Position numbers and translations under genes: made by a program. From an uncultured Lachnospiraceae bacterium (GTDB lineage Bacteria; Bacillota; Clostridia; Lachnospirales; Lachnospiraceae): a stretch of 64,000 bases of DNA. Below are positions 8,351 through 16,525 of the stretch, in pieces. Position 1 is the first letter of the stretch; the number at the start of each line of letters is the position of its first letter. The notes beneath the pieces were generated by a model. It was not told the DNA's origin, did no database searches, and saw only the letters and a program-made list of their open reading frames with translations. The stretch spans positions 1 to 64,000 of the forward strand of contig CADCII010000010.1 of the NCBI GenBank assembly GCA_902801515.1, read 5' to 3'.

Positions 8351-9121
8351 TTACTCAGCCGGAGTCTCGGTCTCCTCACCTGCATAGTCGATGCCTTCGC
8401 CGGTAAATACCTGGTTCTCGATCGGAGCTGCGCCTTCAGCACCCTGCTTAGCCTCGATGACAGCGTCTGCCATCTTGGAGACGATCAGTCTGACTGCGCG
8501 GATAGCATCGTCGTTGCCCGGGATCACATAGTCAAGATCTTCCGGATCGCAGTTGGTATCAGCAATACCGATCAGCGGGATTCCGAGTGCATGTGCTTCC
8601 TGCACGCAGATGCGCTCTTTCTTCAGGTCTACGATAAAGATCGCATCCGGAAGTTTCTTCATCTCTTCGATACCGCCAAGGTTCTTCTCAAGCTTCTCGA
8701 GTTCCTTCTCAAGCTTGATGACTTCCTTCTTCGGAAGTACCTGGAAGGTTCCGTCAGCCTGCATCTTCTTGATGTCCTTCAGTCTCTTGATACGGCTCTG
8801 AATCGTCTTGAAGTTGGTCAGCATTCCGCCGAGCCATCTCTCATTGACATAGTACATACCGCAGCGCTCTGCTTCCTGTCTGATGGAATCCTGCGCCTGC
8901 TTCTTGGTACCTACGAACAGGATTGTTCCGCCGTTTGCAGCGATATCGCTGATCGCGTTGTAAGCATCGTCAACCATTCCGACTGTCTTCTGCAGGTCGA
9001 TGATATAGATGCCGTTGCGCTCCGTGTAAATGTACGGAGCCATTTTCGGGTTCCATCTCCTGGTCTGGTGTCCGAAATGGACGCCTGCTTCCAGCAGCTG
9101 TTTCATGGAAAGTACACTCAT
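8351..9121 (-). CDS. rpsB: 30S ribosomal protein S2
   Basis: This 256-residue primary-binding protein of the small subunit shows canonical S2 motifs: [38 protein letters not shown] and [13 protein letters not shown] 9121 is preceded by AAGGAG. An in-frame upstream extension to 9217 lacks S2 homology and is rejected. It has its own promoter (9225-9253) and an untranslated leader of about 100 nt, and is co-transcribed with tsf. Confidence 0.98.
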   Translation of the reverse strand: MSVLSMKQLLEAGVHFGHQTRRWNPKMAPYIYTERNGIYIIDLQKTVGMVDDAYNAISDIAANGGTILFVGTKKQAQDSIRQEAERCGMYYVNERWLGGMLTNFKTIQSRIKRLKDIKKMQADGTFQVLPKKEVIKLEKELEKLEKNLGGIEEMKKLPDAIFIVDLKKERICVQEAHALGIPLIGIADTNCDPEDLDYVIPGNDDAIRAVRLIVSKMADAVIEAKQGAEGAAPIENQVFTGEGIDYAGEETETPAE

Positions 9122-9224
9122 TGTTTTTCTCCTTTGGTTTTGTACTTCCGCATGTTTCGGGTCCTCGGGAGCCTCTCGGCACCGCCCTTGGAATCCGCAT
9201 GCGTGTTTTTTCAGCAACTTTCAC
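9122..9224 (-). other. rpsB 5' leader, possibly structured
   Basis: The roughly 100-nt leader is GC-rich and contains two CATGCGG copies flanking a segment with GGGCGGTGCC and GGCTCCCGAGG, able to fold into a stem. It could be an S2-binding autoregulatory leader. I cannot match it to a named family. Confidence 0.3.
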
Positions 9225-9253
9225 AGTATATCACGCAAAAGAGGGGCATGCAA
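9225..9253 (-). promoter_or_regulatory. rpsB-tsf promoter, -35 inside the upstream terminator loop
   Basis: On the minus strand TTGCAT (9248-9253), 17 nt, TATACT (9225-9230). The -35 hexamer is exactly the loop of the terminator at 9239-9262, so the two signals are superimposed. Confidence 0.75.
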
Positions 9254-9262
9254 GCCCCTCTT
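9235..9262 (-). terminator. Terminator of the ABC exporter operon
   Basis: Perfect 9-bp stem AAGAGGGGC / GCCCCTCTT (9239-9247 with 9254-9262), loop TTGCAT on the minus strand, then TTTT. Confidence 0.85.
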
Positions 9263-9338
9263 CCGTGTTTCGTACATACTTTTTCAGCCTTTATTACGGC
9301 CTTTCTCCGTTTCCCGGAAGAATCATTTTCCACACGGA

Positions 9339-10598
9339 TCATTCTCTTCTCAGTGCGTCGATCGGATCCAGGTTGGATGCCTGTATCGAAGGGATGAGTC
9401 CGAATATGATTCCGATCCCCATGGAGAAGAAAACTGCTATGATGGCCGCAAGCCAGTTGATGCCGACCGGAATACCGGTCGCAATATTGATGATCCTGGC
9501 CATGACCACGCCGGCGGCGACGCCGAGCAGTCCTCCCAGACTTGTGAGCACCGACGCTTCTGTCAGGAACTGCCACAGAATCGAGCTCTTCCTTGCACCG
9601 ATTGCCTTCTTCAGGCCAATCTCTGAAGTTCGCTCCGTGACGGACACGAGCATGATATTCATAACGCCTATGCCACCGACCAGAAGGGATATTCCCGCAA
9701 TCCACATCAGCTGTATGTTGGTGGCGTTCTGCATCTTCTGTTTGTTCTTCAGATCTCCGAGAAGATCCTCCGCCTCATAGGTGACAGTGGGATTCTCGAC
9801 AGTAATCGTTGAATTGAGTATCTTGGCGGTTCTCTGTCCGGCCTTTGTCATCGCGTCTGTATCAGAAGCCTTGACGATCACATTTTCAGGTTCATCATAC
9901 TTGAACAGGATCGGCCAGGATGCCTTCGGTATGAATATCATCCCGGTTGCCTCTTCGTCATTCATCAGCTGATAATCTTCGATATCTTCGATATTCGATT
10001 CAAAGGTTGACGGTTCGTAGACAACTCCGACGACTGTAAACGGATTCTTGTAGATCTCGATCGTCTTTCCCAGCGGATCTTCACCTTTGAACAATGAATC
10101 TGAAGCTGTCTGGTCCAGAACGACAACCTTGGCAAAATGATCATAATCGCTCTGCAGGAATTCCCTTCCGGTACGAACTCTGTACCCGAGCGTGTCAAAA
10201 TACTGATCGTCAACACCGCTGATATTGGATGTAGTCAGTGATCTGTCTTTGTAATAGACTGCCGTCTCCCACAGGACACGGTTTGTATAGCAGGTCACCC
10301 TGTCTACGGTATCGAGCGCGAGTATCCTCTCTACCGTCGCGTCTGACACGGGGTATATCCCGGCCAGCGATGACGACATCTCCATATCATAACTCTCGCC
10401 TCCGGAACCCAGTGTGACCTTGACCGTGTTATTTCCCGATCCGATCAGCTGCTCTCTCAGCTGGTCATTGGTTCCCTGGATCGTGGAGACTATGGCAATG
10501 ATCGATCCGATTCCGATGATTATGCCAAGCATTGTCAGAAGCGACCTCATCTTATGGGCCAGTATCCCCTGAAACGCAAGTCTGATGTTTTCAAACAT
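9339..10598 (-). CDS. MacB-like ABC transporter permease
   Basis: This 419-residue protein has the MacB/FtsX layout: an N-terminal helix (HKMRSLLTMLGIIIGIGSII), a large extracytoplasmic domain (about 45-290) and three C-terminal helices preceded by the signature TSEIGLKKAIGA. It ends in SNLDPIDALRRE, typical of MacB. It is the last gene of a four-gene operon (adaptor, ATPase, adaptor, permease) and has GAGGAAGAG before ATG 10598. In Firmicutes such mechanotransmission-type exporters move peptides, antibiotics or lipoproteins outwards; the substrate here is unknown. Confidence 0.9.
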   Translation of the reverse strand: MFENIRLAFQGILAHKMRSLLTMLGIIIGIGSIIAIVSTIQGTNDQLREQLIGSGNNTVKVTLGSGGESYDMEMSSSLAGIYPVSDATVERILALDTVDRVTCYTNRVLWETAVYYKDRSLTTSNISGVDDQYFDTLGYRVRTGREFLQSDYDHFAKVVVLDQTASDSLFKGEDPLGKTIEIYKNPFTVVGVVYEPSTFESNIEDIEDYQLMNDEEATGMIFIPKASWPILFKYDEPENVIVKASDTDAMTKAGQRTAKILNSTITVENPTVTYEAEDLLGDLKNKQKMQNATNIQLMWIAGISLLVGGIGVMNIMLVSVTERTSEIGLKKAIGARKSSILWQFLTEASVLTSLGGLLGVAAGVVMARIINIATGIPVGINWLAAIIAVFFSMGIGIIFGLIPSIQASNLDPIDALRRE

Positions 10599-10643
10599 AT
10601 CTCTTCCTCAGCCAGTTCTTCTCCCCGTCAAACTGCCGCCTTA

Positions 10644-12845
10644 TCAATAGTACATATCCGAGTCATAACTCATGGCTGTCAATGAATCGACTCTTGTTGT
10701 CTTTGCACCTTCCACAACGCCCTTCCCGTAAGGAAACGCGATATAGTCTTCTCTGGACAGACCGGACTTGATTTCGACCGTGCCCCATTCATTGGCGCCT
10801 ACTTCGAGGTACCGTTTTTCCAGTTTTCCGCCGCCTCCTTCTACGAGGCAGTAACTTCTGCCGTTCTCCTCGGTCCGCACAAGCGCACTGTTCAGTGAAA
10901 GTCCGTCCTCATTGGAATAGCCGTATTCAGACACTTCACCTTCCAGTGACAGTTCGACACCGTCATCCACCTCCAGGCCTTCTGTATTCTCGATGAACGC
11001 CAGGAACGGATAATTGGATTCATTGGAATTATCTTCACCGTAATAATAGTAATCAGTTGCCGCAGACGGATACTGGGATACTTCTACGATCTCGGCGGTA
11101 AATGAAGTGCTTCCATATGTTGAACCGTATACAATATCTCCCACTTTGACAGTATCCAGTGAGTTCTCTTTAATCGTCCCTCTGACATACAGGCCCTTCT
11201 TGCCGGTGATGACCATAATGGGACCGTTGTCCGAACCATGTCCGGTCGAGCTTGCTGACAGGACAACTCCGTCAAGGATCGCATATACGATCTTACCGTC
11301 CAGTTTCTCTTTGTATTCTTTTACTTCAAGCTCTGCTTCTCGGATAAGGAGTTTCTGCTCAAAAATGGACGCTTCCATCTCTTTGATCAGTTCCTTGAAG
11401 TCAACAGCTTCGCCTTCATCTCCTTCATCAAACTCTGAGGGTTCACCCACATCAGAAGGACCTATTCCTTCTGTAGAGACCGTATCCGTTTCAAGCTCCG
11501 GCTGCTCGATCACCGTAGAACCATTGTACAGTTCGCTGAGTCCTTTCAGATAGTCTACTCTGCTCTCTGAACCATCACCGGTCCATTTGTTATTCAGGGC
11601 GTCATATCCGGTGGTAAACAGTTCCTCATTGGGGTTAAACACACTGGTCGGGAGAGATGCAAGCAGATCAGCTGCCTCCCTGAGCAGTGTATTCTTCTCT
11701 CTGGCAGAAGCACTGTTCTCTGATGAAGAAGATTTCTTATCCGGATTCAGCTGTTCCATCACAGAGACAAACTGATACGCGCAGAGTCTGTCGTAGGCTG
11801 TCTGGAGCACGTGTGCCGTCGTCTCTCCTACTATGGATGCAACTGCATTCGAGACAGAATAATCTGTCACAGTAATGACTTCCCCGAGGACCGTTCTCTG
11901 GTCAGACTGGATCCCTTCACCGAATTCAGTCCGGAATGTATCCAGTGCGGAATAGATCCGCTCTGACTGCTCGGGATCACCAAGCGCTTCCAGAGATTCG
12001 TTCGCCACATTTGTAATCTCGTTGACTGTTCTGAGGAATGAATTCACGCTGCTTATCACATCCAGGTCCGGATCATCTTCCGGTGTGATCGTCTCAATAC
12101 CGGTTTCGTCGTCCGACCAGTCGTCCGGATCGTTATCCGTGATGATTCCTTCATCTTCTGTCACGTCTTCAACGATATTGTAGTTTTCTTCATCACTTAT
12201 GATTCCGTCTTCCTGTGCCAGGAAAGGCTGGCTGTCTTCTACAATGTCTGCAGACGCAGTAGCATCCACATAATCCTCATCGTCGTAATCGGCGTCATAA
12301 TCTTCGTCACCTTCAGCATCCACATAGTCTTCATAATCACCGCCGGAACTGTCGGAATCATCTGAATCGTCGGAACTGTCCGAACTGCTGTCCGATGAAG
12401 AAGTACCGCCGGTATAACGGTAAACGGAATCCTCGACCGGGACGATCCCTTTCTTCAGAAGTTCCAGTTCCTTCTCCATGCTCTGCAGTTCAAGCTCGAG
12501 TCCCCACTTGTCAAGGCCTGCCTTCTCTGCTTCAAGCTCCACTTTCTCCATGTCGTATTCCAGGAGTTTATCGCCCTTGCTGACTTTATCCCCTTCTCCG
12601 ACATAGATCTTCTTCAGGCTGTACTCTGTATTGCGCTGAACCGTCTGGGTGTCTTTTGAAATGATCACGCCTTCCATATTGTCATAGGAACCGTAACCTG
12701 TATATTCATTTACATTTTCTACAGATGTGACTTCAACGACCCTGTTCGAGGAGGCGGAAGCTCCTTTTCTGGCAGCAAAACTTAACCCGGTCAGAGCAAG
12801 TGCCAGGATCAGAATAGTGATCAGAATCAGTCTTACCTTTCTCAT
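10644..12845 (-). CDS. HlyD-type adaptor protein with a large acidic insertion
   Basis: This 733-residue protein is anchored by an N-terminal helix (residues 4-24). The two halves of the adaptor lipoyl domain are recognisable (YVGEGDKVSKGDKLLEYD at about 80-97, and DGKIVYAILDGVV at about 520-532) with coiled-coil arms on each side. The hairpin tip between them is replaced by roughly 370 residues. These begin with a Ser/Asp/Glu-rich low-complexity run (SSSDSSSDSSDDSDDSDSS) and continue as a more globular, helical stretch. Beta-barrel-like segments follow. ATG 12845 directly follows the ATPase stop codon (TAAATG), so translation is coupled. Normal adaptors are 350-450 residues, and I do not recognise the insertion. 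Confidence 0.8.
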   Translation of the reverse strand: MRKVRLILITILILALALTGLSFAARKGASASSNRVVEVTSVENVNEYTGYGSYDNMEGVIISKDTQTVQRNTEYSLKKIYVGEGDKVSKGDKLLEYDMEKVELEAEKAGLDKWGLELELQSMEKELELLKKGIVPVEDSVYRYTGGTSSSDSSSDSSDDSDDSDSSGGDYEDYVDAEGDEDYDADYDDEDYVDATASADIVEDSQPFLAQEDGIISDEENYNIVEDVTEDEGIITDNDPDDWSDDETGIETITPEDDPDLDVISSVNSFLRTVNEITNVANESLEALGDPEQSERIYSALDTFRTEFGEGIQSDQRTVLGEVITVTDYSVSNAVASIVGETTAHVLQTAYDRLCAYQFVSVMEQLNPDKKSSSSENSASAREKNTLLREAADLLASLPTSVFNPNEELFTTGYDALNNKWTGDGSESRVDYLKGLSELYNGSTVIEQPELETDTVSTEGIGPSDVGEPSEFDEGDEGEAVDFKELIKEMEASIFEQKLLIREAELEVKEYKEKLDGKIVYAILDGVVLSASSTGHGSDNGPIMVITGKKGLYVRGTIKENSLDTVKVGDIVYGSTYGSTSFTAEIVEVSQYPSAATDYYYYGEDNSNESNYPFLAFIENTEGLEVDDGVELSLEGEVSEYGYSNEDGLSLNSALVRTEENGRSYCLVEGGGGKLEKRYLEVGANEWGTVEIKSGLSREDYIAFPYGKGVVEGAKTTRVDSLTAMSYDSDMYY

Positions 12846-13565
12846 TTACCTGCCGCCTCCCGCGGCTTCGATACGCGTTCTGTCAGAGTCCGTACGCTCC
12901 GTCAGGATTCCGTCAAATATGTTGCAGACACGTTTCGCATAGGACGCAATCTCAGGAGAGTGGGTGATCATAAGTATGGTAACCCCCTCATTGTTCAATT
13001 CTTCAAACAGTTCCATCAGTGCAGTGCTGGAACGTGAGTCCAGTGCACCCGTAGGCTCGTCTGCAAGAAGAAGTCTCGGATGATTCACCATCGCTCTGGC
13101 GATAGCAACTCTTTGCTTCTGTCCGCCGGATAGCTGAGCCGGCGTAAAGTTCATACGGTCTGCAAGCCCGACTCTTGTGAGCGCCTGCTTTGCGCGCTGT
13201 ATCCGCTCCCGTTTTCTTACTCCCGCGTATACCAGCGGAAGTTCCACATTCGCCAGCGCGGTCTGCCTGGAGAGCAGTTCGAAATTCTGAAATACGAAAC
13301 CGAGATTGTTCAGGCGGATCGACGCCATCGTCTTGTCATCCTTGTTCAGGACATTCACGCCGTTCAGTTCATAGGTGCCCTTCGTCGGCCGGTCCAGGCA
13401 GCCTATGATGTTCATCAGGGTCGACTTGCCGGAACCGGAAGGTCCCATGATTGCAACGTACTCTCCCTCTTCAACATGCAGACATACATCGTGCAGTACC
13501 GGAACGATCAGTTTCGGCGTGATGTAGTCTTTATATATATGATCCAGTTTCAGAACCAATGACAT
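12846..13565 (-). CDS. MacB/LolD-type ABC transporter ATP-binding protein
   Basis: This 239-residue ATPase energises the exporter. It has Walker A GPSGSGKST, the signature LSGGQKQR, Walker B LLLADEPTG with the D-loop ALDS, and an H-loop in MITHSPE. The N-terminal KDY-x-TPKLIVPVLHD region fits MacB-like ATPases. I place the start at ATG 13565, preceded by GAGGTGAGT; an in-frame GTG at 13571 is an alternative. It lies between the two adaptor genes, with 12 nt to the first and none to the second. Confidence 0.95.
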   Translation of the reverse strand: MSLVLKLDHIYKDYITPKLIVPVLHDVCLHVEEGEYVAIMGPSGSGKSTLMNIIGCLDRPTKGTYELNGVNVLNKDDKTMASIRLNNLGFVFQNFELLSRQTALANVELPLVYAGVRKRERIQRAKQALTRVGLADRMNFTPAQLSGGQKQRVAIARAMVNHPRLLLADEPTGALDSRSSTALMELFEELNNEGVTILMITHSPEIASYAKRVCNIFDGILTERTDSDRTRIEAAGGGR

Positions 13566-13577
13566 ACTCACCTCAGA

Positions 13578-15059
13578 TCAGTCAAGGATGATATATCCCT
13601 CTTCATCCGTCATCTCTTCTTCATCTTCATAATCATCTTCGTATTCTTCGGCGTCCCCGTTGAATAAAGATGCCACCGCCGCTTCTCCCTCTGAGTAGAA
13701 CATATCTTCGTCATCCCAGTCCTCGGTCTCATCCTCACCCCAGAACCAGTCCTCAGTTTCATCAAACCACTCACCGTCAGCCGCAGCGTCTTCCCAGCTG
13801 TACATGCTCTCGGTTTCTTCAAAGTCCTCCGCGTTGTTATAGGAAACAGGGAGTCCTTCCTCCAGATTCTCCTGGGGGACGCAGATATAGTCATCCACTG
13901 TCAGGCCGGACAGGATCTGATGCTGCTGCAGCTCTTCATCCGCGTCGCCTAATTTGACCGTACGTTTCTCCACCTTGTTATCATCAGAAGCAGCCCATAC
14001 AAAGGTATTGCCGTCCTCTGTGACGATGTAATAATCATCAAGCCACAGACCTTCTTTGGCGTTCTCCTGTCCCACGTCCTGTTCCAGATATACATGCTGC
14101 CCGAGCATCAGGTCATCCGAATTCTCCAGCTCTACATAAAATGGATAATCTGTCGATCCTGAACTGTTTTCTCCCGAATACATGTCAGAAGATTCATTTC
14201 CGCTGGATCCCTGGTCAGACTTGATCTCTGTGACCGTCCCGTGCCACAGTCTTCCAGACTCAACTCTGGAGAAGACCAGCATGCTGATACCCTTGTTGAT
14301 CAGAAGCCTGTTCTGTTCATTTACGGAAGCCTTGACCCTGTAGGTTCCGGTCTTCAGCAGTGTGATATAAGCATTGCTCTCTCCTGTCATGGAATCCATA
14401 TCCGTAGAATCATTGATCGACTTGACGATGCCTTCCATGTCGCTGTATACGGTAGCGTTCTTGATCTGTTCCTCAAGTGCCGTGATCTTGATCTTCTGCT
14501 GCTTGAGTGCCAGTTCCTCCTGCTTGATCGTATTTTCCTCTACCAGGACCTCGAGTTGTTTTTCAGGAGTGTTCGCCTGGGCTTTCTTCTTCTCCAGTTC
14601 ACCTTTCTTCGCTTCGGTGGTCTTCGCCTGGTTCTCCATTCTCTCCAGGTTGATCTTCTCCTGTTCCAGTTCATTTTCAGTCTTGACGACGTCATACGTA
14701 AAAAGCTTGTCGCCTTTTTCCACCATGTCGCCTTCCTTGACATAGCACTTTTTGACTGTCCTGTCGCTGTCCAGTTTATACTCTCTCGTCTCCTGAGGTT
14801 CCACAACGCCGCCGAAACGCTCGATCTGCCCTGTCCCGCTTCCCAGTTCAGCTATCGTGCTGACAAGGTCCATATACACGGCGTTCTCCGCGTTGGATGA
14901 CACCCTTCCGCCTGATGCGGAATCGGCAGATGAATATCCGGGGATCACTTTCTCCAGAACACCGGGGAACCATTTATCGATCAATCCGGCCTGCATGCAG
15001 TAGAAAAATCCGCCTGCCAGAATTGCAAGGACCAGTATAAATGAAATCGCTTTCTTCAT
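13578..15059 (-). CDS. HlyD/MacA-type efflux adaptor protein
   Basis: This 493-residue protein starts with a membrane anchor (FILVLAILAGGFFYCMQ). The first half-lipoyl motif (YVKEGDMVEKGDKLFTYD) is at about 98-115. A coiled coil follows (ENELEQEKINLERMENQ on to about 200), then the second half-lipoyl (TVYSDMEGIVKSI) and a beta-barrel. The C-terminal 70 residues or so are extremely Asp/Glu/Trp-rich (ETEDWFWGEDETEDWDDED). It is the first gene of the exporter operon. Together with the adaptor at 10644 it makes two non-identical adaptors for one ATPase/permease pair. A TTGACA lies upstream near 15104 on this strand, but I could not place a convincing -10. Confidence 0.88.
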   Translation of the reverse strand: MKKAISFILVLAILAGGFFYCMQAGLIDKWFPGVLEKVIPGYSSADSASGGRVSSNAENAVYMDLVSTIAELGSGTGQIERFGGVVEPQETREYKLDSDRTVKKCYVKEGDMVEKGDKLFTYDVVKTENELEQEKINLERMENQAKTTEAKKGELEKKKAQANTPEKQLEVLVEENTIKQEELALKQQKIKITALEEQIKNATVYSDMEGIVKSINDSTDMDSMTGESNAYITLLKTGTYRVKASVNEQNRLLINKGISMLVFSRVESGRLWHGTVTEIKSDQGSSGNESSDMYSGENSSGSTDYPFYVELENSDDLMLGQHVYLEQDVGQENAKEGLWLDDYYIVTEDGNTFVWAASDDNKVEKRTVKLGDADEELQQHQILSGLTVDDYICVPQENLEEGLPVSYNNAEDFEETESMYSWEDAAADGEWFDETEDWFWGEDETEDWDDEDMFYSEGEAAVASLFNGDAEEYEDDYEDEEEMTDEEGYIILD

Positions 15060-15205
15060 GAGTACACAGAAACTCCCTTATATTTATAATCCCTTAATAC
15101 TACCATATTGTGTCAATTCCGTGTTCACAATATCATATCTGCGCATAACTTTCCCCGGTCAGAGTCTGCTGAGGCGCTCATATTTCAGATCGATACATGT
15201 CGATA

Positions 15206-15234
15206 TTGACATACAATACAGTGTTGTTTACAAT
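15206..15234 (+). promoter_or_regulatory. Promoter of the 377-residue membrane-anchored protein
   Basis: TTGACA (15206-15211), 17-nt spacer, TACAAT (15229-15234), 36 nt before the start codon. It is a near-consensus vegetative promoter. Confidence 0.8.
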
Positions 15235-15269
15235 GAATCACAAGTCAGAAAGGACCGGTAGAAAACACC

Positions 15270-16403
15270 ATGTCACATAAGCGTGATTCCGAAAAATCCA
15301 AAACCGGACGGCTGCCGGGAATACGGATCCTGTTTGCCGCAGTACCTGTCCTGCTCCTCATCGCAGCTGTCTGTGCCGTCACCTGGTATATCAGGCACGA
15401 TACCCCCGCAAAGGCAGCCAGAAGTGTGATGAAGCAGATCTCATCTCTTGATGAATCTGCTCTCCGGCAGGTTATACCGGATGCAGATGCAGCAGGAGAA
15501 GACAGTGAAGCCATATCTTCCCTGAATCTTTTCTTTGAGAAATTCTCAGGCAAAGTAGTTTCCGTCTCTCAGGACGCTGATACTGCGGATGTACTTGTCC
15601 GTGTCAAAACACCTGATGCACGCGCTCTTGCAACAGATATCCGTCTCCTGCTTCTGAAAGACTCAGATCTGCAGGACAATTCAGATATACAGGCTGTCTC
15701 TGACACAGACCATATCTATTCTCTTATGCAGCAGTGCCTTTCCGGCAAGGATTATCCGCTCACTGAAACCGAAGGTTCCATCCTGCTGAAAAAGACACAG
15801 GATGGCTGGATTGTCTCCGGGACTCCGGAACTGTCCTCCCTTCTTCTGGGAGGGTTGCCGGAAGTTCTGGCCGATCCCTGGCTCCTGACTCCTGAGGAGG
15901 TTCTTGCCGTATTTCTGGAAAAACTCGGTTCTGCTTCCGTTGAAGAATGGACCGGTATCTTTCATGTCAATGACCTGTTCTCTACCTACGCAGCCAATGC
16001 TGCACAGATTGACATAGAATTCCTTACCCGGGCAAAAGAGGCTTTCTCCTGGACTGATATTAAAGCAGATACATCCGGAGCACATTCTGATGTCTCCCTG
16101 ACCGTTACCGGAATTGACACCGGAGCGATTCTTCGCATCTACAAAGAAAAACTTGAATCATACGGCCGGACCGTAGATGCTGTATCAGACGATTCTTACG
16201 CGGTCAGCAGGAAGAGTGCTTCCCTGCTTCTGGAGTCCATCAGTGAAAATGAATCCACCTCCGACTTTCCTGTCACGGTCACTATGGACAATGACGGAAC
16301 CGGGTGGGTCATCACGGATTCTTCCGCCCTCACCGACGCCCTGCTGGGCGGTATGTCCTCTGCAGTTGAAGAATTCAGCAGAGAAGACTCTGAAGGCCAG
16401 TGA
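15270..16403 (+). CDS. Membrane-anchored protein with duplicated extracytoplasmic domain, function unknown
   Basis: This 377-residue protein has a basic N-terminus, one membrane helix (residues about 18-40, LFAAVPVLLLIAAVCAV) and a long extracytoplasmic part. The outer part is an internal duplication: each half begins near a KAARSVMKQ or EEVLAVFLEKL helix and ends with a matching W(I/V)(V/I)(S/T)-x-(T/S)..L..(L)LLGG(L/M) block (about 170-190 and 345-365). This resembles the NTF2-like folds (DUF4878/DUF5105 type) common in clostridial lipoproteins. I do not recognise the family with certainty. It is monocistronic, divergent from the exporter operon, with its own promoter and terminator. Confidence 0.75.
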   Translation: MSHKRDSEKSKTGRLPGIRILFAAVPVLLLIAAVCAVTWYIRHDTPAKAARSVMKQISSLDESALRQVIPDADAAGEDSEAISSLNLFFEKFSGKVVSVSQDADTADVLVRVKTPDARALATDIRLLLLKDSDLQDNSDIQAVSDTDHIYSLMQQCLSGKDYPLTETEGSILLKKTQDGWIVSGTPELSSLLLGGLPEVLADPWLLTPEEVLAVFLEKLGSASVEEWTGIFHVNDLFSTYAANAAQIDIEFLTRAKEAFSWTDIKADTSGAHSDVSLTVTGIDTGAILRIYKEKLESYGRTVDAVSDDSYAVSRKSASLLLESISENESTSDFPVTVTMDNDGTGWVITDSSALTDALLGGMSSAVEEFSREDSEGQ

Positions 16404-16463
16404 TTTCCCGCGGCATGGCCCGACTGCGGACTCTGCAGTCTCTATACAGTATACATAGATAAT

Positions 16464-16497
16464 CCTCCGTCATCGCTCATGAATGACGGAGGTTTTT
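16464..16497. terminator. Bidirectional terminator between convergent genes
   Basis: Perfect 10-bp stem CCTCCGTCAT / ATGACGGAGG (16464-16473 with 16483-16492), TTTTT on the plus side; the minus side has fewer T residues. It serves the gene ending at 16403 and probably aspS. Confidence 0.9.
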
Positions 16498-16525
16498 ATT
16501 AAGAATCTATTGAATTTAATCCGTT

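Noticed and set aside
9122-9217. N-terminal extension of rpsB
   Set aside because: S2 homology begins at ATG 9121, which has a good ribosome-binding site, and the extension includes the leader just after the promoter.
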